Assembly (NCBI GenBank): GCA_964400625.1
Contig: CAYNUS010000003.1
Coordinates: 99,654-163,653 of the forward strand
DNA: 64,000 nt
Source: DYFX01 sp964400625
GTDB lineage: Bacteria > Patescibacteriota > Patescibacteriia > SG8-24 > DYFX01
Direction of reading: 5' to 3'
Shown piece after piece: positions 38,488 through 46,538 of this stretch. The first letter of the stretch is position 1. Every line of letters starts with the position of its first letter. Position numbers and translations under genes: made by a program. Under the pieces are notes generated by a model. That model was not told where the DNA came from, searched no databases, and was given only the letters and a program-made list of their open reading frames with translations.

Positions 38488-39453
38488 TCAGGGCAGGGGG
38501 ACGAGGTTCGTCGGCGTCTTGCCGGCGAGGGCGTCGATGATGGCCTGCGCGGCCAGGACCGCCATGCGGTCGCGCGTCTCGACCGTGGCCGAGGCCGTGT
38601 GCGGCGTGAGGACGACGTTCGGGAGCTTGGCCAGGCCGGGCGCGAGCTTCGGCTCGTTCTCGTAGACGTCGAGTCCGGCGCCGCCGATCCGCTTCGCCTT
38701 GAGCGCCGCGACGAGCGCCTTCTCGTCGACGACCGGACCGCGCGAGGTATTGATGAGGATGGCGCCTTTCCGCATCAGCTTCAGGCGCTTGGCGTCGATG
38801 AGATGCCGGGTGGAGGGGAGGAGCGGCACGTGGATGGAGACGACGTCGGAACCCTTGAGGAGGTCCTCGACCGTCGCGAATGCCGCGCCCGTCTCCTTCT
38901 CGAACGCCTCGTTGCGCTTCACGTCGTAGTAGAGGACCTTCATCTCCATCGCCTTGGCGCGCTTGGCGACGCCGGCGCCGATGCGGCCGAGGCCGAGGAT
39001 GCCGATGGTCTTGCCGGAGAGTTCCGTGCCGAGCAGGAGTTCCGGCTCCCAGCCCTTGTACTTGCCGGCGCGAGTGAAGCGGTCGGATTCCACGATGCGC
39101 TTGGCGGCGGCGAACATGAGCGCGACGGCGTGTTCGGCGACCGCGCCGTTCAGCACGCCGGGCGTGTTGGCGGCCAGGACGCCGGCCTTCTTGAAGGCCG
39201 CGAGGTCGAAGTTGTCGTACCCGACGGCGTAGTTGGCGACGATCTTGAGCTGCGGCCCGGCGGCGGCGAAGACGGCGCCGTCGATCTTGTCCGTGAGAAG
39301 CGAGAGGATCGCGTGGGCGCCCTTCGCGCCGGCGAGCAGGTCCTTGCGCGAGATGGCGCCGCCGCCGGCATGCAGCTTCACCTGGTGTCCGGCGGCCTTG
39401 AGGAGGTCGAGCCCGGTCTTGGGGATGCGGCGGGTGATGAAGATCTTGGCCAT
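38488..39453 (-). CDS. D-2-hydroxyacid dehydrogenase (glyoxylate reductase-like)
   Basis: A 321-residue NAD(P)-dependent dehydrogenase with the Rossmann motif GILGLGRIGAGVAKRA and the catalytic residues Arg (NTSRGP), Glu (YENEP) and His (TPHTAS). It resembles glycerate dehydrogenase/glyoxylate reductase more than SerA because no ACT domain follows. It is the last gene of a transcript with the aldolase and the PfkB kinase (gaps of one base each), which suggests work on glycerate or a related three-carbon acid. Confidence 0.9.
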   Translation of the reverse strand: MAKIFITRRIPKTGLDLLKAAGHQVKLHAGGGAISRKDLLAGAKGAHAILSLLTDKIDGAVFAAAGPQLKIVANYAVGYDNFDLAAFKKAGVLAANTPGVLNGAVAEHAVALMFAAAKRIVESDRFTRAGKYKGWEPELLLGTELSGKTIGILGLGRIGAGVAKRAKAMEMKVLYYDVKRNEAFEKETGAAFATVEDLLKGSDVVSIHVPLLPSTRHLIDAKRLKLMRKGAILINTSRGPVVDEKALVAALKAKRIGGAGLDVYENEPKLAPGLAKLPNVVLTPHTASATVETRDRMAVLAAQAIIDALAGKTPTNLVPLP

Positions 39454-39454
39454 A

Positions 39455-40390
39455 TCAGGCTTTTCCGGCGGAGCCGAACAGCTCCATCTTATGCTTCACG
39501 ACTTCCTTCATCAGCTTCTTGGCCGGGCCGAGGATCTTGCGCGGGTCGAAGGCCTTCTTGTCGTTGATGAGGGTCTCGCGTACCGCGGCGGTGAAGGCGA
39601 TGCGCAGGTCCGAGTCGACGTTGATCTTGTTGATGCCGAGCTTCACGGCCTTGGCGATGGCCGCGTCCGAGACGCCGTGGGCGTTCTCGAGGCGCGCGCA
39701 GTCGCCGAGGATGGAGCACTGCGTCTTCGTGCGTTCGACGAGCGCGGCGTCGATGCCGGAGGCGCCGTGGAGCACGAGTGGCATCTTCGTCAGCTCCTTG
39801 ATCTTCTTCAGGCGGTCGAAATCGAGGATGGTCTCGCCCTTGAACTTGAACGCGCCGTGCGCGGTGCCGATGGCGATGGCGAGCGCGTCGCACTTCGTGG
39901 CCTTGGCGAAGGCCAGCGCCTTCTGCGGGTCGGTGAGATGCGCGTCCTTCTCCTCGACGGAGACGAAGTCCTCGATGCCGGCGATGGCGCCGATCTCGGC
40001 CTCGACCGAGACGCCCTTCTTCCGCGCCCAGGCCACGACCTTCTTCGTGTTGGCGAGGTTCTCCTTCTCCGGCAGCGCCGAGCCGTCGTACATCACGGAG
40101 GTGTAGCCGGAATCGATGGCTTTCCTCACGACCTTCAGGTCCTTGCCGTGGTCCAGATGGAAGACGACCGGAACCTTCGATTTCGCCGCCGTGAGGATCA
40201 TCGCCTTCAGGTACTCCATGCCGGCGTAGTCGACCGCGCCCTCGCTCGTCTGGATGATGACGGGCGACTTCATCTCGACGGCCGCCTCGATGACGGCCAG
40301 CGTGATCTCGAGGTTGTTGGTGTTGAACGCGCCGACGGCGTAGTTCCCCTTGTGCGCCTTGGCGAGGACCGGTTTCAGGGTGGTCAGCAT
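39455..40390 (-). CDS. fba: Class II fructose-bisphosphate aldolase
   Basis: A 311-residue zinc-dependent aldolase that splits fructose 1,6-bisphosphate into glyceraldehyde 3-phosphate and dihydroxyacetone phosphate. Seen are AVGAFNTNNLE, HLDHGKD (zinc His and catalytic Asp), EAEIGAIAG, AIGTAHG, LHGASG and INVDSDLR. Length is normal. It lies one base after the PfkB kinase gene and one base before the dehydrogenase gene, so all three are one operon. Confidence 0.96.
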   Translation of the reverse strand: MLTTLKPVLAKAHKGNYAVGAFNTNNLEITLAVIEAAVEMKSPVIIQTSEGAVDYAGMEYLKAMILTAAKSKVPVVFHLDHGKDLKVVRKAIDSGYTSVMYDGSALPEKENLANTKKVVAWARKKGVSVEAEIGAIAGIEDFVSVEEKDAHLTDPQKALAFAKATKCDALAIAIGTAHGAFKFKGETILDFDRLKKIKELTKMPLVLHGASGIDAALVERTKTQCSILGDCARLENAHGVSDAAIAKAVKLGINKINVDSDLRIAFTAAVRETLINDKKAFDPRKILGPAKKLMKEVVKHKMELFGSAGKA

Positions 40391-40391
40391 A

Positions 40392-41378
40392 CTAGAAGAG
40401 GCGGGGCTTGATCTTGGCGTACTTCCGGAGCCAGGCGGCCATCTGCTTCTCGGTGAGGAGTCCGGCCTGCGGACCGACCTTGGTGATGACGGAAGCGGAG
40501 TTCAGGGTGCCCCACTGCATCGCCTCGGGGATCGTCTTGCCATGGTTCAAGGCGGCGAGGAACGCCGTGGCGAAGGAGTCACCCGCGCCCGTGCGCTCGA
40601 CGACCGGCGTGTCGGTGATGCCGCACTTCCAGAACTGCTGGCCGTCGTAGGCGAAGGAACCCTTGTCGCCGTCGGTGATGACGACGATCTGCGGCCCGAC
40701 GTGGCGCACCGCCATGAGGAGCTCCTTCATGTCGGCGATCTCGCCGACGATGCGCTTGGCCTCCTCCTTGTTCACGAAGAGGACGGTCGAGACCTCGAGC
40801 ATCGGGCGGAGCTTCTCGAGACCCTGCTTCAGCTGGTGCGTGCCGGGGTTGAAGCCGAGCTTCGTGCCGGTGCGCTTCACGTACGCCGCGAGCTCCATGT
40901 GGAGGTCGAGGTGGTTCTTGCCCATCGAGGTGAGGTAGATCCACTTCGTGGGCTTGAGCTTGGGGAGCTTGTACTTGCGGTCGATGTGGTAGACGAGGAT
41001 GGTGCGCTCGGCCTTGTAGTTCAGCACGACCGAGTAGTTCGACTCCTGCTTCTTGTCGACGTGGACGTATTCGCAGGAGACCTTCTCGCGCTTGACCGTG
41101 TCCATGATCTGGCGCCCGGTCTCGTCGTTGCCGACGATGGAGTAGAACGCCGCCTTGAGGCCGAGGCGCGACGAGCCGACGGCGTTGTTGGCCGCGTTGC
41201 CGCCGATGACGCGCTGGACCTTCTCGACCGGGATCTTGTCGGCGTACGAGAGGCAGAGCTGGCAGACGTCCTTCTGCAGGTTGCAGAGGACCGAGGCCTC
41301 GACGAGATGGACGAAGACGTCGAGCGTCGCGTCGCCGACCGAGATCATGTCATACACGGGCTTCCGGGCTTTGGGCAT
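40392..41378 (-). CDS. PfkB-family carbohydrate or nucleoside kinase
   Basis: A 328-residue ribokinase/PfkB-family enzyme with VGDATLDVFVHL, the GG switch IGGNAANNAVGSSRLG, and the anion-hole and catalytic motif TGAGDSFATAFL (about 265). The substrate could be fructose 6-phosphate, ribose or a nucleoside; Patescibacteria often lack classical 6-phosphofructokinase, and a PfkB protein next to aldolase could fill that step. An extended -10 TGTTATACT (41413-41405) precedes it; ATG 41378 has no RBS. Confidence 0.85.
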   Translation of the reverse strand: MPKARKPVYDMISVGDATLDVFVHLVEASVLCNLQKDVCQLCLSYADKIPVEKVQRVIGGNAANNAVGSSRLGLKAAFYSIVGNDETGRQIMDTVKREKVSCEYVHVDKKQESNYSVVLNYKAERTILVYHIDRKYKLPKLKPTKWIYLTSMGKNHLDLHMELAAYVKRTGTKLGFNPGTHQLKQGLEKLRPMLEVSTVLFVNKEEAKRIVGEIADMKELLMAVRHVGPQIVVITDGDKGSFAYDGQQFWKCGITDTPVVERTGAGDSFATAFLAALNHGKTIPEAMQWGTLNSASVITKVGPQAGLLTEKQMAAWLRKYAKIKPRLF

Positions 41379-41413
41379 AGGCGGGAATAGGGAATTTCGC
41401 TCGAAGTATAACA

Positions 41414-41438
41414 TAAAACGCCCCGGACGGCCGGGGCG
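41414..41438 (-). terminator. Intrinsic terminator of the transketolase operon
   Basis: CGCCCCGG and CCGGGGCG pair around a four-base loop with TTTT on the minus strand; the next promoter's TATACT follows at once. Confidence 0.8.
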
Positions 41439-41443
41439 CCTGT

Positions 41444-42436
41444 TCAGGCTTTCGTCTTGCGTTTGTGGGCTTTCTTGACCGCTTTCTTGATGGCCGGGAC
41501 GTCCATGCCGAAGCGGCTGATGAGCTCCTGCGGGGCGCCGGATTCGCCGAAGACGTTCGGGACGCCGACGAACTCCTGGATCGTCGGACGGACCTTGGCG
41601 AGGTATTCGGCGACCGCGCCGCCGAGCCCGCCGGTGATCTGGTGCTCCTCGACCGTGACGACCGCGCCGCAGGACTCGGCCGCATGCAGGACCGCCTTCT
41701 CGTCGAGCGGCTTCACGGTGTGCATGTTCACGACCATGACGTCGAGGCCTTCCTCGGCGAGCTCCTCGGCGGCGAGGAGCGCGTTGTGGACCAGGGGGCC
41801 GCAGGCGACGATCGCGACGTCCTTGCCGGAGCGGAAGGTCGCCGCCTTGCCGATCTCGAACGGGGTCTCTTCGGTGGTGAAGACGGGGGATTTCTCGCGG
41901 GCGAAACGGACGTAGACCGGCCCGTGCATCTCCGCCGCGGCGAGCGTGGCCTTCTCGGCCTCGACGGCGTCGCAGGGCGCGATGATCGTGATGTTCGGGA
42001 TGGGCCGCATGATGGCCATGTCCTCGATGGCCTGATGCGTGGCGCCGTCGGGACCGACCGAGACGCCCGCGTGGCTGCCGACGATCTTCACGTTCGTCTC
42101 GTTCAGGCAGATGTTGGTGCGGACCTGCTCCCAGGCGCGCCCGGGGCAGAACATCGCGTACGAGGTGATGAACGGGATCTTGCCGGCCGCCGCCATGCCG
42201 GCCGCGCCGGCCGCCAGGAACTGCTCATGGATGCCGGCCTGGATGAAACGCTCCGGGAAACGCTTCTTGAACTCCATGTTGCGCGTGGAGTCCGTGAGGT
42301 CCGCGCACATCACGACGACCTCCGGATGCCTCTCGGCGGCCTTGATGACGCCGGAGCCGTAGCCGTCGCGCGTCGGCTTCTGCGGGATGTCGGCGTCGAG
42401 GAGCTTCTCCGAGAGATGGGCTTCTTTCCTGATCAT
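41444..42436 (-). CDS. Transketolase, C-terminal subunit
   Basis: A 330-residue protein with the pyrimidine-binding and C-terminal transketolase domains: DLTDSTRNMEFKKRFPERFI, GIHEQFLAAGAAGMA, SYAMFCPGRAWEQVR, HAGVSVGPDGATHQAIED and the C-terminal VEEHQITGGLGG. Together with the N-terminal subunit it forms the enzyme that moves two-carbon units between sugar phosphates with thiamine diphosphate. The ATG overlaps the stop of the N-terminal subunit gene by four bases. Confidence 0.95.
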   Translation of the reverse strand: MIRKEAHLSEKLLDADIPQKPTRDGYGSGVIKAAERHPEVVVMCADLTDSTRNMEFKKRFPERFIQAGIHEQFLAAGAAGMAAAGKIPFITSYAMFCPGRAWEQVRTNICLNETNVKIVGSHAGVSVGPDGATHQAIEDMAIMRPIPNITIIAPCDAVEAEKATLAAAEMHGPVYVRFAREKSPVFTTEETPFEIGKAATFRSGKDVAIVACGPLVHNALLAAEELAEEGLDVMVVNMHTVKPLDEKAVLHAAESCGAVVTVEEHQITGGLGGAVAEYLAKVRPTIQEFVGVPNVFGESGAPQELISRFGMDVPAIKKAVKKAHKRKTKA

Positions 42437-43302
42437 ACGAGCGCGGCCAATTCCTCCTTAAGCTTCTTGCCCGTCCCGTCGAGCTCGGCGACGGCCGCTT
42501 CGGCCTGTCCCGGCTTGAACGGCTGGCTGTGCCAGAGATAGTTGCCTTCCATGTAGGAGACGCCCTTGCCGGGGACGGTGTGCGCGACGATGCAGGTCGG
42601 CTTCTGGAAGAGCGTCTTGGCCTTCTCGAGCGCGCGGACGACGTCCGGGATGTCGTTGCCGTTGCACTCGATGACGTTCCAGTTGAAGGCCTCGTACTTG
42701 GCGGCGAAGGGATCGAGCGGCATCACGTCCTCCGTCTTGCCGTCGATCTGGATGTAGTTGCGGTCGACGACGCAGACGAGGTTGTCGAGCCGGTACTTGC
42801 CGGCGAAATGGATCGCTTCCCACATGAGGCCTTCGTCGTGCTCGCCGTCGCCGGTGAGGCAGTAGGTGCGCCAGGCCTTGCCGTCCATCTTCGCCGCGTA
42901 GGCCATGCCGACGGCCTGCGGAAGGCCGCCGCCGAGCGGGCCGGAGGTCGCTTCGACGCCGGGGAGCTTGGTCCGCTCCGGGTGGCCCTGGAGGCGCGTG
43001 CCGAGGCGGCGGAGCGTCATGAGCTCGTCGACGGGGAAGTAGCCGGTCTCCGCCATCGCGGCGTATTGGATGGGGCAGATGTGGCCGTTCGAGAGCACGA
43101 GCCGGTCGCGATCGGGCCAGTCCGGCTTCTTCGGGTCGTGCCTCAGGACGTGCGCGTACATGACGGCGAAGACGTCGGCCATGCCGAGCGGACCGCCTTG
43201 GTGGCCCGAGCCCGCGTGCGCGACCATCTCGATCACGTGCCGCCGCAGGCGGTTGGCCAAGACCTCGAGTTCCTTGATCCGCTTGTCGCTCAGGTGTCCC
43301 AT
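42433..43302 (-). CDS. Transketolase, N-terminal subunit
   Basis: A 289-residue protein with the thiamine-diphosphate-binding half: GHQGGPLGMADVFAVMY, DRLVLSNGH, EATSGPLGGGLPQAVGMA and the cofactor motif GDGEHDEGLMWEA to DRNYIQIDG. Two-gene transketolases are usual in archaea and Patescibacteria. RBS AAAGGAGG precedes ATG 43302; the promoter is an extended -10 TGGTATACT (43331-43323) just after a terminator. Confidence 0.95.
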   Translation of the reverse strand: MGHLSDKRIKELEVLANRLRRHVIEMVAHAGSGHQGGPLGMADVFAVMYAHVLRHDPKKPDWPDRDRLVLSNGHICPIQYAAMAETGYFPVDELMTLRRLGTRLQGHPERTKLPGVEATSGPLGGGLPQAVGMAYAAKMDGKAWRTYCLTGDGEHDEGLMWEAIHFAGKYRLDNLVCVVDRNYIQIDGKTEDVMPLDPFAAKYEAFNWNVIECNGNDIPDVVRALEKAKTLFQKPTCIVAHTVPGKGVSYMEGNYLWHSQPFKPGQAEAAVAELDGTGKKLKEELAALV

Positions 43303-43337
43303 AATCCTCCTTTATATGGGCCAGTATACCACAACGG

Positions 43338-43363
43338 AAAAACCGCCGATCATTCGGCGGTTT
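43338..43363 (-). terminator. Intrinsic terminator of the ABC exporter gene
   Basis: AACCGCCG and CGGCGGTT pair around a six-base loop; T5 on the minus strand; TGGTATACT of the next promoter follows. Confidence 0.85.
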
Positions 43364-45125
43364 CCTCGTCTTCACGCGTCTCTTCCGCGGCCTTCGCCTC
43401 ATCGGGAGCGACGAGTCCGGTCTGCGTGCGGAGCAGCGCCGCATACGCGCCGTTCTTCGCGACGAGCTCGTCATGGCGCCCCTGCTCGACGATGCGGCCG
43501 CCTTTCAGCACCAGGATGCGGTCCGCGTCGCGGACGGTGCGCAGGCGATGCGCGATGATGAACGTCGTACGGCCCTTCATGAGCGTCTCGAGCGAGCGCT
43601 GGATCTGCTCCTCCGTCCTGCTGTCGAGGTTGGAGGTCGGTTCGTCGAGGATCAGGATCCTGGGATCGCGGATGAAGGCGCGGGCCAGGGCGATGCGCTG
43701 GCGCTGGCCGCCGGAAAGCTTGAGGCCGCGTTCGCCGACGAGCGTGCGGTATCCGTCCGGAAGCGTGGCGATGAACGCGTCGAGGCTCGCGAGCTTCGCG
43801 GCCGCCTGCACCTCCTCGTCCGAGGCGTCGAGCTTGCCGAAGCGGATGTTTTCGCCGAGGGATTCGTGCAGGAGCGGCAGGTCCTGCGGCACGAGACCGA
43901 TCTGCTCGCGCAAGGACGCCAGGTTCACCTCCCTGGCGTCGATGCCGTCGTAGAGGAGCGCTCCTTCCTGGGCGAGATGGTAGCGGCCGATGAGGTCGAT
44001 GAGCGTGGTCTTGCCTTCGCCGGACTCGCCGACGATGGCGACGCGCTCGCCGGGCTCCACCTTGAAGGACACGTCCTCGATGACGGGCACGTCCTCGCGG
44101 TAGCGGTAGCGGACGCCGCGCATCTCGATGCCGCCCTTGAGCGCGACCGGGCGTCCGGACGCGTAATCTTCGGCGGGCGCGCTGAGCATGTCGCGCATGT
44201 CGATGAAGGTGGCCGAAGCGCGCGTCAGCGTGCGCATCTGCCACTGGATGTAGCGCACGTAGCCGAAGATGCCGAAGGTGTAGGCCGAGACGGCGGTGAA
44301 ATCGCCGAAGCTGAAGCCGCCGCTGCGCACGTTCAGGAGCGCCACGAGGAGCGTCAGCGCGGAGCCTCCGCGGATGATGAGGCTCTGGCGCGTGAACATG
44401 CGCTCGTCGAAGCGCACGTCGGCGTCGATCTTCTCGAGCATCGAGCGGCGGAGCCCGACGAGCCGCGCGCCGATGGACTTCTCGGCGGCGTTGGACTTCA
44501 CGACCAGGACGTTCTTGATGGCGTCCCAGGCCGTGGAACTGACCTCGCGCGCGGCGGCGCGCCAGACGGTCTGGCTCTCGAGGGCTTTCGGCAGGAGGCG
44601 GTACTTGTACCAGACGGCCGCGAAGACGGTCGCGGCCAGGAGCGCCGCCACGCGCCAGTCGAGCCACGCCAGGTATCCCAGCATCGCCGTCATCGCGAGG
44701 AGGGCGGGCGCGAGATCGAAGATGACGTCGCCGATGACGTTCTCCGTCTCGTTCTCGAAGGCGGCGAGCTTCTCCGTGACGTCGCCGCTCTTGCGCGCAT
44801 AGTGGAACGACAGCGGCTTGCGCAGGAGCGCGTCGACGGCTTCGAGCTTATGGCGGGAGACCGTCTCGTACGCGATCATCGAGCCGCGCCGGCCCAGGTA
44901 GTTGCGGATGGCCTCGCCGGCGTATTCGATGGCCAGCCAGCCGGCGATGCCGGCGACGGCGACCGCCGCCGTGCCTCCGTCGCGCGCCACGTCCACCGCC
45001 CGGCCGAGGACGATCGGGCCGAGCATCGCCGCGGCCGCCGCCGCGATCGCGAGCGCGGAACACCAAAAGATGGTCTTTCGATAGGGCGCCAGGAGGTCGA
45101 TGAGGAGACGGATGAAATCACGCAT
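43350..45125 (-). CDS. ABC exporter (membrane domain fused to ATPase)
   Basis: A 591-residue half-transporter of the MsbA/MDR type. Six membrane helices occupy about residues 15-300; the nucleotide-binding domain has Walker A GESGEGKTTL, the Q loop, the signature LSGGQRQRIALARA, Walker B ILILDEPTSNLD and the His switch IAHRL. It acts as a homodimer and could export a lipid, peptide or drug. The promoter at 45146-45174 is embedded in the terminator of the rpiB-rpe operon; no RBS precedes ATG 45125. Confidence 0.92.
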   Translation of the reverse strand: MRDFIRLLIDLLAPYRKTIFWCSALAIAAAAAAMLGPIVLGRAVDVARDGGTAAVAVAGIAGWLAIEYAGEAIRNYLGRRGSMIAYETVSRHKLEAVDALLRKPLSFHYARKSGDVTEKLAAFENETENVIGDVIFDLAPALLAMTAMLGYLAWLDWRVAALLAATVFAAVWYKYRLLPKALESQTVWRAAAREVSSTAWDAIKNVLVVKSNAAEKSIGARLVGLRRSMLEKIDADVRFDERMFTRQSLIIRGGSALTLLVALLNVRSGGFSFGDFTAVSAYTFGIFGYVRYIQWQMRTLTRASATFIDMRDMLSAPAEDYASGRPVALKGGIEMRGVRYRYREDVPVIEDVSFKVEPGERVAIVGESGEGKTTLIDLIGRYHLAQEGALLYDGIDAREVNLASLREQIGLVPQDLPLLHESLGENIRFGKLDASDEEVQAAAKLASLDAFIATLPDGYRTLVGERGLKLSGGQRQRIALARAFIRDPRILILDEPTSNLDSRTEEQIQRSLETLMKGRTTFIIAHRLRTVRDADRILVLKGGRIVEQGRHDELVAKNGAYAALLRTQTGLVAPDEAKAAEETREDEETAE

Positions 45126-45145
45126 AGGATGGCGGTTAAAGAGCT

Positions 45146-45174
45146 AATATACGCGCAAAAAAGCCCCCTGTCAA
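45146..45174 (-). promoter_or_regulatory. Promoter of the ABC exporter, -35 in terminator loop
   Basis: TTGACA (45174-45169) is exactly the loop of the upstream terminator; 17 bp later stands TATATT (45151-45146). Confidence 0.85.
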
Positions 45175-45182
45175 GGAGGCTT
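45156..45182 (-). terminator. Intrinsic terminator of the rpiB-rpe operon
   Basis: AAGCCTCC and GGGGGCTT pair (one mismatch) around TTGACA, followed by T6 on the minus strand. Confidence 0.8.
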
Positions 45183-45187
45183 TCCGC

Positions 45188-45370
45188 TCAGTTTCGGGAC
45201 GGGGGAGGGAAGGTCGGTTCGACCCAGCCGGGGGGTACGAAAGGGGCCGTGGGGCGTCCGGCGGTCTTCTTCCGGACGTCGGCCGCCAGGAGGAAGAGCA
45301 GGAGCGCGACGAGGAGGAGGGAGAAGGCGAGGACGGCGACGGCGAACGGGTCGCGGGCGCGTTTGGACAT
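45188..45370 (-). CDS. Small single-pass membrane protein, 60 aa
   Basis: A short basic start (MSKRARDP), one membrane helix (about 9-31, FAVAVLAFSLLLVALLLFLLA) and a Pro-rich tail (FVPPGWVEPTFPPPSRN). No family is recognised. The ATG lies one base after the rpe stop codon, so it is the last gene of the rpiB-rpe operon. Confidence 0.6.
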   Translation of the reverse strand: MSKRARDPFAVAVLAFSLLLVALLLFLLAADVRKKTAGRPTAPFVPPGWVEPTFPPPSRN

Positions 45371-45371
45371 A

Positions 45372-46019
45372 TCAGTCCTCGAACTCCACGTCGGCGCGCA
45401 GCGCGTCGAGCGCCTTGGCCGGCGCGCCGGAGCTGAAGACCGCGCTGCCAGAGACGAGGCGGTCGGCGCCGGCATCCGCGAGCCTGCGCGCGATGCCGAC
45501 CGCGACGCCTCCGTCGACCTCGATGACGAGCTCGGGGAACTTCTCGCGGAGCTCCGCGACCTTCTCGACGGCGACGTCCTGGAAGGCCTGTCCCATCCAG
45601 CCGGGATGCACGCCCATGACCTGCACGACGTCCGCCTCGGCGACGGCGCCCTCGACGTCCGCGACCGAAGTCTCGGGATTGATCGAGATGCCCGCCTCCA
45701 TGCCGTAGGACTTCGCGACGCGGAGGGCTTCCGCGAGATCGCCGACCGACTCGGCGTGGATCAGCACGCGCTGGCATCCGGCCAAGGACCACGCGTCCAG
45801 GCGCTCGAGCGGGTCCTTCACCATCAGGTGCACCTCGTACGGCATCGGGAGCGGCATCTTCCGGAAGCGGTCCGGATCCGCCCAGGTCTCGTTGTCGACG
45901 AACTTCCCGTCCATGACGTCGATCTGCACCATCTCGCACAGGCCGTCGACGGATTCCACCTTGCGGCGCAGCTCCTTCTCGTCCTTCGCGAGGATCGCGG
46001 GGATGATCTCAACGGGCAT
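45372..46019 (-). CDS. rpe: Ribulose-phosphate 3-epimerase
   Basis: A 215-residue TIM-barrel enzyme that interconverts ribulose 5-phosphate and xylulose 5-phosphate. Family marks are PAILAKDEKELRRKV, QIDVMDGKFV, EVHLMV, VMGVHPGWMGQAF and EVDGGV. The second catalytic Asp is in EVDGG. The sequence is somewhat divergent (GVHPGWMGQ in place of VNPGFGGQ). It overlaps rpiB by 11 bases, so both pentose phosphate isomerisation steps are made together. Confidence 0.9.
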   Translation of the reverse strand: MPVEIIPAILAKDEKELRRKVESVDGLCEMVQIDVMDGKFVDNETWADPDRFRKMPLPMPYEVHLMVKDPLERLDAWSLAGCQRVLIHAESVGDLAEALRVAKSYGMEAGISINPETSVADVEGAVAEADVVQVMGVHPGWMGQAFQDVAVEKVAELREKFPELVIEVDGGVAVGIARRLADAGADRLVSGSAVFSSGAPAKALDALRADVEFED

Positions 46020-46458
46020 CGTTTTCGTATTCGCTTATCTTGTTGATGCGGCGCAGATGGCGCTCCTCGCCGCTGAAGTCGGTGGCGATGAAGTTCTCGA
46101 CGATCGGGCGTGCCTCGTCCAGGGTGCGCTTCCAGCCCGAGAGGCAGAGCACGTTGGCGGCGTTGTGCTCGCGCGTGAGCTTCGCCTCCTCGGGCGTCGC
46201 GACCGCGGCGGCGCGGATGCCCTTCACCTTGTTCGCGGCCATGCAGACGCCCTGGGCCGAACCGCACACCAGGATGCCGAAGGCATCGGGATCGGCCGCG
46301 ACGGCCTCGGCGACGTCGAAGGCGAAGTCGGGGTAGTCGTCGTCAGGGTCGTTGAAGGTGTTGCCCAAGTCGCGGAAGTCGAATCCGCGTTCCTCGAGGA
46401 ACGAGGCGATCTCCAGCTTCAGCTCGTGCCCGGCATGATCGGAACCGAGGTAGATCAT
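46009..46458 (-). CDS. rpiB: Ribose-5-phosphate isomerase B
   Basis: A 149-residue RpiB/LacA-type isomerase: MIYLGSDHAGHELK, DYPDFAFDVAE, the active-site CGSAQGVCMAANK and REHNAANVLCL. It converts ribulose 5-phosphate and ribose 5-phosphate, which would feed PRPP synthesis. ATG 46458 is chosen: a TATAAT (46473-46468) lies nine bases upstream, no RBS is present and the family starts here, so the mRNA is probably leaderless. Confidence 0.95.
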   Translation of the reverse strand: MIYLGSDHAGHELKLEIASFLEERGFDFRDLGNTFNDPDDDYPDFAFDVAEAVAADPDAFGILVCGSAQGVCMAANKVKGIRAAAVATPEEAKLTREHNAANVLCLSGWKRTLDEARPIVENFIATDFSGEERHLRRINKISEYENDAR

Positions 46459-46467
46459 AGTGGCCCC

Positions 46468-46473
46468 ATTATA
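46468..46473 (-). promoter_or_regulatory. -10 element of rpiB-rpe operon
   Basis: Perfect TATAAT on the minus strand, nine bases before the rpiB ATG. The -35 is weak. Confidence 0.7.
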
Positions 46474-46487
46474 CAGCATTCCGACCA

Positions 46488-46516
46488 TTTACAAGGCGGG
46501 AAAACCCCTTTAATGT
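46488..46516 (+). promoter_or_regulatory. Promoter of ileS
   Basis: TTTACA at 46488-46493, 17 bp, TAATGT at 46511-46516, divergent from the rpiB promoter. Confidence 0.7.
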
Positions 46517-46538
46517 ACCTTTATATACGTTGAATGCT

